Positions 35,050 to 35,389 of a stretch of 35,389 nt of DNA are shown here, piece by piece. Below the pieces are notes generated by a model. It had not been told where the DNA came from and made no database searches. It was given only the letters and a program-made list of their open reading frames with translations. Source of the DNA: an uncultured Clostridia bacterium (GTDB lineage Bacteria > Bacillota > Clostridia > Christensenellales > UBA1242); NCBI GenBank assembly GCA_944372445.1, contig CALVZE010000010.1, positions 1-35,389 of the forward strand. The letters run 5' to 3'. The translations under genes were made by a program, and so were the position numbers. How positions within the stretch are numbered: position 1 is the stretch's first letter; the number at the start of each line of letters is the position of its first letter.

Positions 35050-35246
35050 CTTTTAACCTCCTTAAAGTCCTTACACAATATTTATATGCACGCGCTTTAA
35101 AAAGGTTACTTATGTTGCTTTTAAATTTGATTTTTTAAAGTGATTTTTATAAGTTTATAAATAATTGTTACACAAATATATGATAGAAAGTATTATTTTA
35201 CTTAAATTTTACCTTAAATAATTACAAAATAAAATTTTAGCAAGAT

Positions 35247-35277
35247 CACAATATATTGTGTGGTATGCATTGCATAC
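35247..35277. repeat. Two adjacent palindromes
   Basis: CACAATATATTGTG (35247-35260) and GTATGCATTGCATAC (35263-35277) lie just downstream of the aminopeptidase stop codon. Neither is followed by a T-run, so they are not ordinary terminators; protein-binding sites or a 3' mRNA structure are possible. Confidence 0.4.
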
Positions 35278-35287
35278 TACCATACAT

Positions 35288-35389
35288 CTACTCACAAACA
35301 AAAGCTTTGAAGGCTAGATATGTGGAATATAAATCGGCTTTCGAGATAAGTTCATAAGGTGCGTGCATAGAGATAACCGGCACGCCGAC
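35288..35389 (-). CDS. C-terminal end of an M18-type aminopeptidase (partial)
   Basis: Only the last 33 codons are inside the window. They read GVPVISMHAPYELISKADLY followed by a short tail ending KAFVCE and the stop codon at 35288-35290. The SMHAP.E..SKAD.Y.TY.A.KAF pattern is the C-terminal signature of M18 aminopeptidases (ApeB-like), in which the histidine is a metal ligand. M42 peptidases end differently (MHS..E..D..D). The 5' part lies beyond the window. Confidence 0.75.
   Translation of the reverse strand, partial: VGVPVISMHAPYELISKADLYSTYLAFKAFVCE

Overview
The window reads as a chromosomal segment of an AT-rich, low-GC Gram-positive (Firmicutes) bacterium. It has strong AGGAGG-type ribosome binding sites, sigma-A style TTGACA/TATAAT promoters, a CIRCE element, an L10 leader, scpA-scpB, and a gerA-type spore germinant receptor operon. 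The receptor operon suggests an endospore former or its descendant. The AT-richness and gene mix fit an uncultured gut Clostridia lineage, but this placement is inference. The window cuts through scpB at the left edge and an M18-type aminopeptidase at the right edge. Most genes lie on the minus strand.

Layout, left to right. 1-4.0 kb (minus): scpB (partial), scpA, a secreted D,D-carboxypeptidase and an unrecognised 410-residue protein. 4.1-6.1 kb (plus): a DUF378 membrane protein and gpmI. 6.2-9.0 kb (minus): a 69-residue protein, rplL-rplJ behind an L10 leader with attenuator, a coiled-coil protein and a membrane-anchored protein that follows ftsH. 9.0-11.3 kb: ftsH. 11.5-15.2 kb: gerA-gerB-gerC type genes (in transcription order). 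15.5-16.9 kb: an FN3-like anchored protein, with a membrane/coiled-coil protein divergent from it. 17.0-21.5 kb (minus): leuS, a thioredoxin-reductase-like flavoprotein and a MerR regulator with a lipocalin-like C-terminal half; a divergent 205-residue protein follows. 22.3-29.5 kb (minus): the HrcA-controlled heat-shock operon hrcA-grpE-dnaK-[two HExxH proteins]-[pyrophosphatase-like]-dnaJ. 29.8-31.9 kb (plus): a 24-codon leader peptide, an attenuator and an ABC exporter. 32.0-34.2 kb (minus): a polysaccharide pyruvyl transferase and an F420-hydrogenase-beta-like protein. 34.4-35.0 kb: a possible spore-coat or surface protein. Right edge: end of the aminopeptidase gene.

The most unusual content is in two places. 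First, GrpE in the heat-shock operon carries an N-terminal metallothionein-like region of about 90 residues with 21 cysteines, followed by a histidine cluster. The same transcript encodes two tandem, partly homogenised zincin-type (HExxH) proteins and a small pyrophosphatase-like protein between dnaK and dnaJ, which suggests a link between metal or redox stress and chaperone activity. Second, the ABC exporter has a translated leader peptide whose own codons can pair with the terminator's upstream arm. A second hairpin just before the start codon holds a sequence complementary to the ribosome binding site. This is the architecture expected of a translation-sensing drug or peptide export switch. 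Smaller oddities include a TrxR-like enzyme without visible NADPH motifs, a GerC-type subunit without a lipobox cysteine, and two genes with identical promoter-to-ATG geometry that predicts leaderless mRNAs.
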